From contig JBNKWZ010000005.1 of the NCBI GenBank assembly GCA_050300015.1, positions 251,942 through 315,941 on the forward strand: a DNA stretch of 64,000 nucleotides, read 5' to 3'. The number at the start of each line of letters is the position of its first letter. Position 1 is the first letter of the stretch. The position numbers and the translations under genes were made by a program. Of this stretch, positions 45,398 through 55,499 are shown piece after piece. A model generated the notes under the pieces. That model made no database searches. It saw nothing but the letters and a program-made list of their open reading frames with translations, and had not been told where the DNA came from. The stretch is from CAYZQH01 sp050300015 (GTDB taxonomy: Bacteria; Pseudomonadota; Gammaproteobacteria; Pseudomonadales; Cellvibrionaceae).

Positions 45398-46537
45398 ATG
45401 CAAAAGTTTTTAGTCCTGGCGCTGCTCGCGACCTTAACCGCCTGCGGCGGTAATGGCGGAACATCGAGTTCGTCAAGCTCCAGCAGTAGCTCTTCGAGTT
45501 CGAGCAGTTCGTCCAGCTCCAGCAGCTCGTCAAGTTCAAGCTCAAGCAGCTCATCAAGTTCCAGCAGCACCTCCAGCTCAAGCAGCTCATCAAGTTCAAG
45601 CTCCAGCAGCAGCTCATCTGGCACCGTGGGAGACGCCACCAACGGAGAAGCTTTATTCTCCAGCAAATCCTGCACCAGCTGTCACAGCTATAAGGGCAAT
45701 GGCATTTTCGGGAGCGGCGGTTTTAGCTTCGACATTAACAACTTAGTCCACACCAACCTTGACGACATGGCCAGCTACATCGACGTCAACATGCCGGAAG
45801 GCCTTGGTGGTGGCCCCACTGCATGCGTTGGCACCTGCGCTGAAGATATCGCTGCGTATTTAATGACTTTTGTAAGCGGCGGCCAAAGCAGTGAATTGTG
45901 CAGCGATTCTGATTATTTGTGCCTCGACTTTGAAAGCGGAAACCCTGAAGGCATTGAGTTCGGCAATTTTGCAAATATTTCGGTTGATGATGCGGTAAGC
46001 GGTAGCAATTCCTTATATTTTTTCACCAACAACAAGAACGATGGCAATGCTGCTTGGTACGGAGGCTTTATCAGTACAACATTCGGAGTGCCTGGTAGTC
46101 ACTGGGGAAGAATGTCCTACCGGATCAATGACCTTGCCAATCCTGCAGACTATACCCACTTAACTTTCATGGCTGCAGAGGCTCCCTCCACCGACGTGCG
46201 TTTGGTAGACACTGTGCGCGGTCCCGAAGGCACCCACCAATATTTATATAATTTCCCGGACGACCAGGGTGGTAACGCCAGTGGCTATGACTGGAGCCTA
46301 ACAAATGACTGGGTTTGTGTGGAATGGCACGTTGACTTCGCGAGCCAAACCTACGAGTTTTACCGTGAAGGGGTTAAGGTTGATGCAATTTCCAAAAACG
46401 TTGCCAACGATCATGGCGGTATTCCTGAAAACTACAACAAATTGTATTTCGGTGGTCAGGTTTATCAGAGTGGTCCTGATATCTCTGGGTATATCGATGA
46501 CATCGTTGTGGGGCCAACGCGTAACCCCTGCCCTTAA
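45398..46537 (+). CDS. Poly-Ser linked cytochrome c lipoprotein, copy 2
   Basis: 379 residues from ATG 45398 with the same leader and ribosome site as copy 1. The lipoprotein signal is identical, the poly-Ser linker is longer by about eight residues, and the cytochrome domain is closely similar (CTSCH, GIFGSGGF, NMPEG). The C-terminal domain differs completely: SELCSDSDYLCLDFESGNPE, then strands including SNSLYFFTNN and WVCVEWHVDF, ending SGYIDDIVVGPTRNPCP. This resembles a concanavalin A-like jelly roll of polysaccharide-active proteins. It is probably an outer-membrane redox protein that binds or acts near polysaccharide. Followed by its own terminator. Confidence 0.82.
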   Translation: MQKFLVLALLATLTACGGNGGTSSSSSSSSSSSSSSSSSSSSSSSSSSSSSSSSSSSTSSSSSSSSSSSSSSSSGTVGDATNGEALFSSKSCTSCHSYKGNGIFGSGGFSFDINNLVHTNLDDMASYIDVNMPEGLGGGPTACVGTCAEDIAAYLMTFVSGGQSSELCSDSDYLCLDFESGNPEGIEFGNFANISVDDAVSGSNSLYFFTNNKNDGNAAWYGGFISTTFGVPGSHWGRMSYRINDLANPADYTHLTFMAAEAPSTDVRLVDTVRGPEGTHQYLYNFPDDQGGNASGYDWSLTNDWVCVEWHVDFASQTYEFYREGVKVDAISKNVANDHGGIPENYNKLYFGGQVYQSGPDISGYIDDIVVGPTRNPCP

Positions 46538-46588
46538 CATATGCGGCATAAGAACTAACTGATTCTTCGGAATCGCGGTGAATATGAC

Positions 46589-46613
46589 AAAAGGGGCTTC
46601 GGCCCCTTTTTTT
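46589..46613 (+). terminator. Intrinsic terminator after cytochrome copy 2
   Basis: AAAAGGGGC, loop TTCG, GCCCC and seven T. Unrelated in sequence to the terminator of copy 1, consistent with the replacement of this segment. Confidence 0.9.
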
Positions 46614-46679
46614 ATCCGTAGCGGCACCCCAACCCGCCATCACCTATACCCAAAAAAAGCAGGTGAAGCCGAAACGCCC

Positions 46680-47074
46680 ATCTCCAACATCATGACCCAC
46701 AAATAGGTAAGCGTCTCACCAAGCGATAGCATTCGCACATAGCAGCCACTGTTTAAACCATACGGCATTCATTACTTGTTGTTGGTGGTGGAAGAGAAGA
46801 GTTTGCTGGGCATAATTTCGGATAGGGACGTACTGCGCAGCTTAAGCCCTTTGCGGATACCGCAGTACAGAATGAAAAGTACGATTTTTTATTGAGCGGT
46901 CAGGTACATCAGATCATGACCCAGCACATTATTAGCCTCGCACCAGAAGCAGGCATTCGAGACGTGTGTGAGGCATTACTGGATCAGCGCGTCAGCTTCC
47001 TACCAGTCATTAAAGGTGAGCATCTACAAGGTGTGACGAGCAAGAAACACATACTGCGCCATTTTATAAAATAG
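46680..47074 (+). pseudogene. Decayed CBS-domain gene, copy 2
   Basis: Reads ISNIMTHK, a stop, VSVSPSDSIRT, a stop, YGIHYLLLVVEEKSLLGIIS with DRDVLRSLSP, the same one-base frameshift, then LSGQVHQIMTQHIISLAPEA and VSFLPVIKGEHLQGV to ILRHFIK. It is slightly closer to a normal CBS protein than copy 1 (VEEKSLLG, LPVI). The shared lesions show that the gene had decayed before it was duplicated. Confidence 0.75.
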
Positions 47075-47300
47075 CGCAGAACTATTAATAGCGGCTTATA
47101 CTCCATCACTCAAACGGCTTCGCTTCCCCCCCCTTACAAACACGGTTACCCATAAACCCTCACCCACCTTTCAACGCTCTGTTTCGAGCCTTCTCCGCTG
47201 ACGCTTTCGCTAGGTGGAATTTGGGGGAATTGGGGTTGTAACAATAGGGCCCCGAGCGCAATGCGGTTTAAGGCGGGCGCATTACCCGCCTATCACGACA

Positions 47301-50300
47301 CTATATTACGGAAGTCGCCCCGGAAATCGCCTCACCTGCATCGTGTTGCTCCTGCTGATGATTGCGAGCAATAAGTACATAGAGCGATGGAATCACAAAC
47401 AGGGTAAACAGCGTACCAATCGCCATGCCACCCACCAATACCAAGCCAATGGAGTTGCGCGCCTCGGCACCGGCACCCGTCACCAAACACAGAGGGAAAT
47501 GACCTGCCACAGTCGCCACAGTTGTCATTAAAATGGGGCGCAAGCGTGTGAGTGCGGCTTCGCGAATGGCCTCCAATTTGGCGTAACCCGATTCTTGTAG
47601 TTTGTTGGCAAACTCCACCACCAATATGCCGTTTTTAGACACCAAGCCAATGAGGGTGACGAGCCCCACTTGCGAATAAATATTCAAGGTCGTTGTCCAG
47701 CCATCGGTCCAATATGGCATTTGTGGATTTGGCATTTTTAGCAGGGTAAAAATTAAAGCCCCAAACATGGCCAAGGGAACGGAGCCCCCCAAAATCACAA
47801 ACGGATCCCTAAAGCTATTAAACTGTGCGGCCAGCACCAAAAAAATGAGCACCACAGCCAAACCAAATGCCGGTAAAAATTTATTCCCTTCACGCACCAA
47901 TTGGCGTGACTCTCCGGTGTAATCAATGGCGTAACCTTCGGGCAGTATTTTTTCTGCCTCTGTCTCTAGAAAGTTCAGCGCCTCAGATAAAGGGACAATT
48001 GCAACGCCGCTGATTTTGACGGCGTTTAACTGCTGAAAACGATTTAAAGAGCGCGGCACGGTTCGGTGTTCAATATGTGCCACGGAGCTCAACGGAATCA
48101 TGCCGCCGTTAGGGCCAGTGATATAAACATCGTTGATTTGATCGGGGTTTAATCGACTTACGCGTTTGGCTTGAGGAATCACGCGATAACTGCGCCCACC
48201 AATGTCAAAACGATTCACATAGCCCCCACCATACATAATGCCCACATCCGCAGCCGCTTGCTGTAAATTCAGCCCCATATCCGCCACTTTGTCACGGTCG
48301 AATACCACTTGCGCTTCGGGTAAATCCACTTTGGTATCAATATTGGGTGGAAACGCGAACTTGCCGCTCATCATCGCCTTCATTTGCAGTTGCTCTGCAA
48401 AACCCAAAATTTCGTCTGGCTCGGCTGTGGACAAAAGTACAAACTCCACGGGAAAATCACCGCCACCAGGCAGCGCGGGCGGTGTCACCGGGAACATATT
48501 AATACCAGGTATTTGACCAAGTTTTTCAGTGGCCTCAGGCATTAATTCAAACACGCTACGCTCGCGCTCATCCCAAGGCTTTAACACCATGCCGCCAAAG
48601 CCCGAGGATGGAAACGTCAACTGGAACGTAAATTCGGTTTCAGGAAACCCCATAAACACTTGGTTAGCAGCATTCGAATAAATACTGGCCTGCTCTATGG
48701 TGGAGTTACCCGCAGCCTCGACAATCCCAAAAATTACCCCTTGGTCTTCCGTAGGCGCCAGCTCTTTTGACGAAACCATAAACATGGGGATACATAAAAG
48801 TGTAATCACCAGCCATACCATATATACCGCCGGACGGTTGGCCAGAGTGCCATCCAAAAGTTTGGCATAGCGATTCTTAATGCTCTCAAAACCCTCGTGA
48901 ATGCGTTTGGCAAAACCTGTTTTTTCGGTGTCTTCTTTAATCAGTTTGGCCGACATCATAGGCGACAGGGTTAAGGCGACAATTCCAGAAATGGTTACCG
49001 CACCTGCTAACGTAAAGGCAAATTCACGAAACAGTGAACCCGTCAGCCCGCCTTGCATCCCAATAGGCAAATACACCGCCACCAAAGTGGCGGTCATCGC
49101 AATTACCGGCCCAATGAGTTCACGCGCGCCCAACATCGCCGCCTTCATGGGCGACTGCCCTTCGCTCACATGACGCTCCACGTTTTCCACAATCACAATG
49201 GCGTCATCCACCACAATACCCACCGATAAAACAATGGCAAGCAAGGTCAACAAGTTTAAGCTGAAGCCAAACAGCGACATTAAAAAGACTGCGCCAATCA
49301 GAGATACCGGGATGGCCACCACAGGGATTACCACTGAGCGAATCGACCCTAAAAACAGAAAGATGACTGCAATCACAATCAGCAGGGTTTCCGACAGCGT
49401 CTTCACCACTTCCTTGATGGAGCTTTCGATATAGGCTGTGGCGTCATAGGCCACAAGAGCTTCCAACCCTTTTGGCAGCCCCGCTTGCATGGCTTCCATT
49501 TCCGCTCGCACCAGTGCCATTACTTCCAAAGCGTTGGCATTGGGCAAAGGCCAAATACCCATAAAAGTGGCGGTTTTTCCGGAGTAACGTACTTCGTTGT
49601 CGTAGGATTCTGAACCGAGCACCACCTCTGCCACATCACGCAAACGCACGATGGTATTGTTCTCGGATTTTAGAACCAAGTTTTTAAATTCTTCCACCGA
49701 GCGCAAATTAGTGTTGGCCGACAAATTAACCTGTACATAGTTGCCTTTGGTTTTGCCTAAGGCCGCCAAGTAATTATTGGAAGACAACGCCTGTCGCACC
49801 TGCGTAGGCGTAATACCCAGACCCGCCATTTTTTCAGGCTTTAACCACACGCGCATAGCAAAGGTGCGTGCACCCAATACCTCAGCGCGCTGCACACCCT
49901 CCAGGGCAGACAAACGCGGTTGCACCACTCGAGTGAGATAATCCGTAATTTGATTGTTTTCTAAAATGTCAGAGTTAAAACTGAGGTAGGCTGCCGCAAA
50001 TCGACTGTCGGCACTCTCCACGTTGATAACCGGCACTTCGGCTTCGGGCGGTAAATCACCCCGCACCTGATTCACTTTTGCCGTAATTTCAGACAGCGCT
50101 TTAATGGGGTCGTAATTTAATTCCAAGCGCACATTGATAGTGGACAACCCTTGGGCACTTTGTGACTGAATATAGTCAATACCATCGGCGCCTGAAATTG
50201 CGCGCTCGAGCGGGCTGGAAATAAATCCTCGCACCAGTTCGGCGCTGGCACCAATATAGGCCGTGGTCACAGTGACCACGGCATTGTCGTTGCGCGGGTA

Positions 50301-50411
50301 TTGACGGATGGTCAGGCTGGAGATGGCTTGAATACCCGCGATCAAAATAATTAAATTGACCACAATGGCCAGCACTGGCTTGCGAACAAAAATATCTGTG
50401 AAGGCTTTCAT
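47301..50411 (-). CDS. RND efflux permease (HAE1 type)
   Basis: 1036 residues, the usual length. The N-terminus MKAFTDIFVRKPVLAIVVNL is followed by two large periplasmic loops and about twelve membrane helices. The proton-relay Asp pair lies in VGIVVDDAIVIVENVERH, and PMMSAKLIKEDTEK and LVSKNGILVVEFAN are family landmarks. It pumps drugs or other amphiphiles with the adaptor encoded just upstream (15-base gap). No outer-membrane factor gene or regulator is adjacent, so TolC-like partners must be elsewhere. An AGGCGGG/CCCGCCT hairpin at 47272-47292 follows the stop. Confidence 0.93.
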   Translation of the reverse strand: MKAFTDIFVRKPVLAIVVNLIILIAGIQAISSLTIRQYPRNDNAVVTVTTAYIGASAELVRGFISSPLERAISGADGIDYIQSQSAQGLSTINVRLELNYDPIKALSEITAKVNQVRGDLPPEAEVPVINVESADSRFAAAYLSFNSDILENNQITDYLTRVVQPRLSALEGVQRAEVLGARTFAMRVWLKPEKMAGLGITPTQVRQALSSNNYLAALGKTKGNYVQVNLSANTNLRSVEEFKNLVLKSENNTIVRLRDVAEVVLGSESYDNEVRYSGKTATFMGIWPLPNANALEVMALVRAEMEAMQAGLPKGLEALVAYDATAYIESSIKEVVKTLSETLLIVIAVIFLFLGSIRSVVIPVVAIPVSLIGAVFLMSLFGFSLNLLTLLAIVLSVGIVVDDAIVIVENVERHVSEGQSPMKAAMLGARELIGPVIAMTATLVAVYLPIGMQGGLTGSLFREFAFTLAGAVTISGIVALTLSPMMSAKLIKEDTEKTGFAKRIHEGFESIKNRYAKLLDGTLANRPAVYMVWLVITLLCIPMFMVSSKELAPTEDQGVIFGIVEAAGNSTIEQASIYSNAANQVFMGFPETEFTFQLTFPSSGFGGMVLKPWDERERSVFELMPEATEKLGQIPGINMFPVTPPALPGGGDFPVEFVLLSTAEPDEILGFAEQLQMKAMMSGKFAFPPNIDTKVDLPEAQVVFDRDKVADMGLNLQQAAADVGIMYGGGYVNRFDIGGRSYRVIPQAKRVSRLNPDQINDVYITGPNGGMIPLSSVAHIEHRTVPRSLNRFQQLNAVKISGVAIVPLSEALNFLETEAEKILPEGYAIDYTGESRQLVREGNKFLPAFGLAVVLIFLVLAAQFNSFRDPFVILGGSVPLAMFGALIFTLLKMPNPQMPYWTDGWTTTLNIYSQVGLVTLIGLVSKNGILVVEFANKLQESGYAKLEAIREAALTRLRPILMTTVATVAGHFPLCLVTGAGAEARNSIGLVLVGGMAIGTLFTLFVIPSLYVLIARNHQQEQHDAGEAISGATSVI

Positions 50412-50425
50412 CCATAGACCTCTAA

Positions 50426-51547
50426 TTAAGCGTCGTTGGGTGTGGGCGCAACCTGATAATTCGGCTGCACTTCATCATTCACCGCCACAGGTGCGCCATT
50501 GCGCAATTTAAAAACACCGGCACTCACCACTCGGCTTCCCACCGAAATACCTTTGGTAATGGCCACATAGTCACCTTTACTGCGCCCCAGTTGCACAAAG
50601 TGCTGCTTGGCCACCACTTGCCCCGCTTGCTCCCCTGGCTCGATCACAAATACAGAATCCCCAAAAGTGGCATAGCTAATGGCCGTTTTGGGCACTGCCA
50701 GCACGGTATCCATTTCGGGCATCAATACCTCCACAGAAACAAACATGCCGGGCAGTAGCAACTGCTCGTGATTGTCAAATTCTGCCTGCACCTGAATACT
50801 GCGGGTGGCGGCATCCACTTGTGGATCAATAGCGGTTACCCGTCCCACAACACGCTCTTGCTGGCCCAAAGCTTCGGTAGTCAGTCGTACCTCTAAACCC
50901 GCTTTAATTGCCGCAATATTTTGCTGAGGGAGAGAAAAGTTGACCTGGAGTTTTTCAATGGCCTGCAACGATACAATGGGTGTACCACTGGCCAAATCCT
51001 GCCCTAAATTCACTTGGCGCAAACCGAGATGACCATCAAAAGGCGCGACAATGGTTTTTTTCGCGATGGTGGTGCGATACGTATCAGCCGCGGCCATGGC
51101 CTCTTTGTGCCGCGCAATCACGGTGTCCAGCTCCGCTTGCGAGGCCACCTTTTTATCTACCAGCTCTTTCACACGCGTCAAATTGGCCTTGGCCAGGGCT
51201 GCAGTGGCTTCAGCCGCGCGCAATTGTGCCTGTTCAGAGGAGATATCCTGGCGAATTAACACATCGCCAGCTTTAACCATGGCTCCGGGTTCAAACTCAA
51301 TACTGACCACGCGGCCAGGAATATCCGCACTAATCATCACACCCTGTACCGCCTCAACGGTTCCCACGGACGCGAGGGTCACTTCCCATTGCTGCTCTAG
51401 CGCCTCAACCGTGGCCACACTGGCGGGCGGCGGCGACATTGTAGAGGCTGCCTGAATCAAATCTTGAATTTGAACCACCTTTGCACCCGCCAACAGGCCA
51501 ATGCCGGCCATCAATACCAATGCTGTAAATATGAGATTTTTGATCAT
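50426..51547 (-). CDS. RND efflux periplasmic adaptor
   Basis: 373 residues with an N-terminal signal/anchor (LIFTALVLMAGIGLLAGA). It is a membrane-fusion protein: first lipoyl half ISADIPGRVVSIEFEPGAMV, alpha-helical hairpin AAEATAALAKANLTRVKELV, second lipoyl half KKTIVAPFDGHLGLRQVNLG, then beta-barrel and membrane-proximal domains (RSIQVQAEFDN, LLPGMFVSVEV). It is the first gene of an adaptor-permease operon. Confidence 0.93.
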   Translation of the reverse strand: MIKNLIFTALVLMAGIGLLAGAKVVQIQDLIQAASTMSPPPASVATVEALEQQWEVTLASVGTVEAVQGVMISADIPGRVVSIEFEPGAMVKAGDVLIRQDISSEQAQLRAAEATAALAKANLTRVKELVDKKVASQAELDTVIARHKEAMAAADTYRTTIAKKTIVAPFDGHLGLRQVNLGQDLASGTPIVSLQAIEKLQVNFSLPQQNIAAIKAGLEVRLTTEALGQQERVVGRVTAIDPQVDAATRSIQVQAEFDNHEQLLLPGMFVSVEVLMPEMDTVLAVPKTAISYATFGDSVFVIEPGEQAGQVVAKQHFVQLGRSKGDYVAITKGISVGSRVVSAGVFKLRNGAPVAVNDEVQPNYQVAPTPNDA

Positions 51548-52073
51548 GGTAATATCACCTAAATTATGACCTGCCTATTGAAAACCACCCTGTTTAGCAA
51601 TGTCTTCAGCCTTTTGGATCTCGCACACCAGCCGTTCCTCGCACTTGAATTGCAGGCCAAGCCAGCAACGGTTAGTGCGCGATTCACTATGGGAATGACT
51701 TAACTGATGAAGCCAATGAACGCATTGACAGACATGAAACTGGCAATCGCCCAGAAGCGGCTGAAAGCGTGGCTTACGCCACAGCGCGACACACTCAGCC
51801 CACAATGTTAACACTGATCACATAAAAACCCTATGGCAACAGACGAATGGTTGAAAAAAACTTGAACTCAGGATTTTGCCAGTCAGGCCCGCGGAAGGGG
51901 TTGCGTTGTGGGTGGCGCCTATTACAGAAAAATAGAAAAAGCCGCCCCAATGCTGCGTCGCATCACCTCGGCCATTGTACGCCTGCACCCAACGTTTGAC
52001 CATGCTCGCCAAACCCGTTTTCCGGCCACATTTTATTCAGATCAGAGCGAGAACAGCCACTGCTGCTGCCGGC
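51548..52073. other. Intergenic stretch without a recognised gene
   Basis: 526 bases between the RND adaptor gene and the AddA-like gene. Short open frames on both strands have no recognisable motif or convincing ribosome site. It presumably contains the promoter of the RND operon. No regulator gene (for example TetR) is present. Confidence 0.5.
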
Positions 52074-55000
52074 CTAGCCTCCGTCTAACACTTGCCAGTC
52101 ACCCGTGGTGACAAAAAATAACGCCGTTGCTACCGAAGGGTAACCCAAGGCCATCACGGCCTCTCGATAGGCCCGCAAGGCTGGGGCATAACGTTTGGTT
52201 TCCCTCTCTAAAAAGACCTCGCGTGGTTCATCGTCGGTGGGCACACCGGTTTTGTAATCCACCACCCACGCGGTGCCGTCTTCTGAAACCACCAAGACAT
52301 CCAACACCAAGGTCTCCAGTTTACCCGCTCGGTTTAAACACACAGGGTATTCAAAGTATCGCTCCGGCTGCGTCAATAACCATTCGAACTTGGGGTGACC
52401 CAATAATTGGGTCACGGCTTTTGCCACCGCCTGTTCGGCAGCAAAACGCCATTGCGGCACCACACCTAGGCGTTGTAACTGCTTGCCCCATGTGGGCTTT
52501 AATTCGCGCAGGGTTGCCTCGCGCATCTGCCAACCCCGCTTAGCAATGGCCTCGGCGGTGGCGTGCACGACTGTGCCCACGTGGCGTAGCCGTTCGCCTT
52601 CCCAATCAGGCGCTATGGGTAAAACCTGGTTGGTATTGTCATACTGCTGGCTTAGCTCAAACGCTGCCAGTGGGTTAGGCCGCTCTTGCTTAGGAGGCTG
52701 CCAAGCCGCCGGCACCCGCTTCAGTTGCGGCAAGCTGAATACTTGAGCCTCCGCCGGGTGCCCTTCGGGCACGTGCGACGCCACGGCTTCGGCGTGCGCG
52801 GTCAATTCGACACTGGGCCAAATGTAAGCCAATAAGCTCGCGCTAGATGGCGGACTAAAACGAGTGTCTTCACCCTCTGCCGCCTCTAACTCTGCCAGCA
52901 AAAACAATTGCTCGCGTGCACGGGTGCAGGCTACATACAGTAGCCGGCAGGCCTCCAATCGCAGGCGGCGTTTTTTTTCGTGCAGTAAGTGCTGATAGAT
53001 AGGGTCTTTGGATTGCCCCAAGGGGTGAATAGGCGCCAGCAATAAAGTATCGTCACCCGCATGACTCAAACGCTCCTGCCAAAGCAGTAATTCTTGATCG
53101 GTATTTTTGCCACGACGGTGCAATTGCGGCAAAAACACCGCATCAAACTCCAAGCCCTTGGATTTGTGAATGGTCATAATTTGTAAGCGGTCGTCGGCGA
53201 GGGTATCGGGCGCGGCGTACAATTTGGCAATGGCACGCTCTAGCGCCTGTTTACTGGGCGCGTGCCCCTGTTGACTCACTGCCTCCAACACCTGCCAATA
53301 GCGCTCAATGTTTTGCTCATCGGCAGGCTCCGTTACCAATTGGGCGCCCCCCAACGCATGCCACACACCGGCCACCCACAGGGTAAGGGGTTTTCTCGCG
53401 CGGGAGGCCATGGCTGCCTTTAATATGGGGACCACACGTGTTAGCCGCGCGCGGCCGTCATCACTTAAGGCGGTATTGTCGGGGTGCTCTACTGCTTGTG
53501 CCATGGCTTCTATAAGCGTGGTATTGGCCCCCCTCGCCTCCACCAACGCCGTTAAATCGCGTAACAACAAACCGCACCAGGGTGCACGCAATACCGCCAA
53601 CCATGCAATGCGGTCACTGGGATCGAGAAGCGCATGGGTTAAACTCAGCAAGTCTTGAATCACTTCACGTGCCGCCAAGGGCACCATGTCCACCGCACGA
53701 AATCGCATAGCGCGCTGACTCAATACCTCAACCAAAGCCTTTGCGTGGTGACGAGACTTCACCAATACGCCAATCCGGGTTTGTGGGTTTTGTGCCCACA
53801 GCGCGGCCATTTTGTTTGCCATCCAAGTGGCGCTGGCAGTCTCCGAATCCGGTGGAAACACATGCGTGCTCACGCCAAAGTTTTCGGCGGCGCGAAACGC
53901 CTCCGCATTTGAGTAGGGCACCGCACCCGTGGAGATCTCCATACGACGAGGAAAAGCGCGATCAAAGGTCTTATTTACCCACGACACCACCGATGCTTGC
54001 GAGCGGAAATTGGCGCTCAATTGCAAGTTTTCGAGCGCCACGTGCCCCAACCCTTTTAACTTGCAATGTAAAAACAAACCCACGTTGGCTCCGCGAAAAC
54101 TGTAAATTGACTGCATGGCATCGCCCACGCAAAACAGCGTTCGGCCATCGCCAGGCTGCCAGCCATAGGTCAATTTTTTAAGCAGGTCCACCTGGGTAAA
54201 CGAGGTATCTTGAAACTCGTCTACCAGGATGTGCTCAATGGCGTAATCCAATCGTTGCATTAAGTCTGTGGGGGCTTCCTCTTCACCTAGAGCACGTCGC
54301 GCACGCTGACTAATCTCGGTAAAATCCAGCTGCTGTTGTTGCTCAAACACCCAATGTAAATGCACCACGGCCACAGGCAATAATTGGGTTAGGGCTTCCA
54401 GCACCGGCCATTGCTCATCGGCGTAGGCAGGCGTTGGCCAACTTTGAATATCAACAATCGCCTCAGCCAATTCCGGGCTCTCACCCCATTGGGACAACAG
54501 TTGCGCCATGGCTTCTTTTTGTTGTTTGAACGCGGCAATCTCTGCTTTACCCTCACCTTTTACAAACCCTTCATTCTTGGTGAGGCGTTTTCGAAACTCG
54601 CCTTTTTGTGTCAGCATCCAACCCGCCAGTGCGCGCCACTGAGTCAGACTCTGCGCATCGCTGCCTGGTAACTCGCACACCTCTGCACCATACAGGCACG
54701 CCAGAGGCGAATCCGGCTGTGAACCTAAATTGGCCGCTGCAAATTGCACTAAAGCCATTAATTGCCGGCCCTGTTCAGAGGGAATTAACTGCTGTAATGT
54801 TTCCACTTTATCGCGCAAGGTGATAGTTAAAAAGGTTTCCAGCAGGTTGCGTAAACCCGCTTCACTATCGGCTTGCTGCACACCCAAAATGGGCATCCAG
54901 GCATCGCGATTGGCAAGCATACCCACCAACAGTCCTTCACAAATGTCGTAGCGGTTATCCAGGTGACGCAGCAAGGTTTTTAGCGCGTCTCGCCACGGCA

Positions 55001-55499
55001 CCCTTTGCTCAAAGGTCTCCAGTAAATTGCGCGCGGCCTCTTGATACAGTTGCTCTGGGTCGTCTGAGGGTTGCCAGCTGGGATCTAACCCCGCTTGCAA
55101 CGGCAGGCTTTGCATTAGGTGGCGCGCCAAGCCATCAAAGGTTTTAATTTGTAAACGTGCAGGGTTGGCCAGCAGCCCCCACTGGTGTTGCGCATCCGCT
55201 TGTAGCACCGCTTTTGCCAACTGCCAGGTATTTTTTTTATGTTCATCGTGGGGCGCAGGTGCCAGTGCGCTTTGCAAGGCATGCATCACCCGCTCTTGCA
55301 TTTCGGCCGCCGCTTTGCGAGTAAATGTAATGGCAAGCACCGCCTCGGGTTGTGCCACGCGCGCCAAAAGTGTTAATACCCGCTGTGTCAGCAACTCGGT
55401 TTTGCCGCTGCCGGCAGGTGCTTCACAAATAAAAGACTGCTCGGGTGATAACGCACGAATGCGCGCGTCTCTGTCGATAGGTGTTTTGGCTAACGGCAT
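52074..55499 (-). CDS. AddA-like UvrD-family helicase/nuclease
   Basis: 1141 residues from ATG 55499, which overlaps the stop of the upstream gene as TGATG; ATG 55502 is close and also possible. Helicase motifs: I, CEAPAGSGKTELLTQRVL; Ia, ITFTRKAAAEMQERV; II, VDEFQDTSFTQ; III, CVGDAMQSIYSFRGA; VI, LLYVACTRAREQLFLL. The C-terminal PD-(D/E)XK nuclease has VLDVLVVSEDGTAW and VVDYKTG. It is paired with an AddB-like protein for double-strand-end resection, the role filled by RecBCD in enterics. Confidence 0.9.
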   Translation of the reverse strand: MPLAKTPIDRDARIRALSPEQSFICEAPAGSGKTELLTQRVLTLLARVAQPEAVLAITFTRKAAAEMQERVMHALQSALAPAPHDEHKKNTWQLAKAVLQADAQHQWGLLANPARLQIKTFDGLARHLMQSLPLQAGLDPSWQPSDDPEQLYQEAARNLLETFEQRVPWRDALKTLLRHLDNRYDICEGLLVGMLANRDAWMPILGVQQADSEAGLRNLLETFLTITLRDKVETLQQLIPSEQGRQLMALVQFAAANLGSQPDSPLACLYGAEVCELPGSDAQSLTQWRALAGWMLTQKGEFRKRLTKNEGFVKGEGKAEIAAFKQQKEAMAQLLSQWGESPELAEAIVDIQSWPTPAYADEQWPVLEALTQLLPVAVVHLHWVFEQQQQLDFTEISQRARRALGEEEAPTDLMQRLDYAIEHILVDEFQDTSFTQVDLLKKLTYGWQPGDGRTLFCVGDAMQSIYSFRGANVGLFLHCKLKGLGHVALENLQLSANFRSQASVVSWVNKTFDRAFPRRMEISTGAVPYSNAEAFRAAENFGVSTHVFPPDSETASATWMANKMAALWAQNPQTRIGVLVKSRHHAKALVEVLSQRAMRFRAVDMVPLAAREVIQDLLSLTHALLDPSDRIAWLAVLRAPWCGLLLRDLTALVEARGANTTLIEAMAQAVEHPDNTALSDDGRARLTRVVPILKAAMASRARKPLTLWVAGVWHALGGAQLVTEPADEQNIERYWQVLEAVSQQGHAPSKQALERAIAKLYAAPDTLADDRLQIMTIHKSKGLEFDAVFLPQLHRRGKNTDQELLLWQERLSHAGDDTLLLAPIHPLGQSKDPIYQHLLHEKKRRLRLEACRLLYVACTRAREQLFLLAELEAAEGEDTRFSPPSSASLLAYIWPSVELTAHAEAVASHVPEGHPAEAQVFSLPQLKRVPAAWQPPKQERPNPLAAFELSQQYDNTNQVLPIAPDWEGERLRHVGTVVHATAEAIAKRGWQMREATLRELKPTWGKQLQRLGVVPQWRFAAEQAVAKAVTQLLGHPKFEWLLTQPERYFEYPVCLNRAGKLETLVLDVLVVSEDGTAWVVDYKTGVPTDDEPREVFLERETKRYAPALRAYREAVMALGYPSVATALFFVTTGDWQVLDGG

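Larger units (their letters stand above)
45059..47180. repeat. Tandem duplication, unit 2
   Basis: Bases 45059 to about 45870 and 46680 to about 47180 are the counterparts of unit 1. The middle, 45880-46670, coding the C-terminal domain and terminator, is unrelated to unit 1. It ends CAACGCTCTGTTTC, the same sequence that precedes the RND fragment in unit 1. Confidence 0.85.

Noticed and set aside
43141..45675. Long antisense frames rich in Leu/Asp/Glu opposite the poly-Ser linkers
   Set aside because: They are the complement of AGC/TCG/TCA serine repeats, with no start signals or domains.
51575..52012. Small minus-strand frames before the RND operon
   Set aside because: No motif, poor composition and no ribosome site; treated as intergenic.
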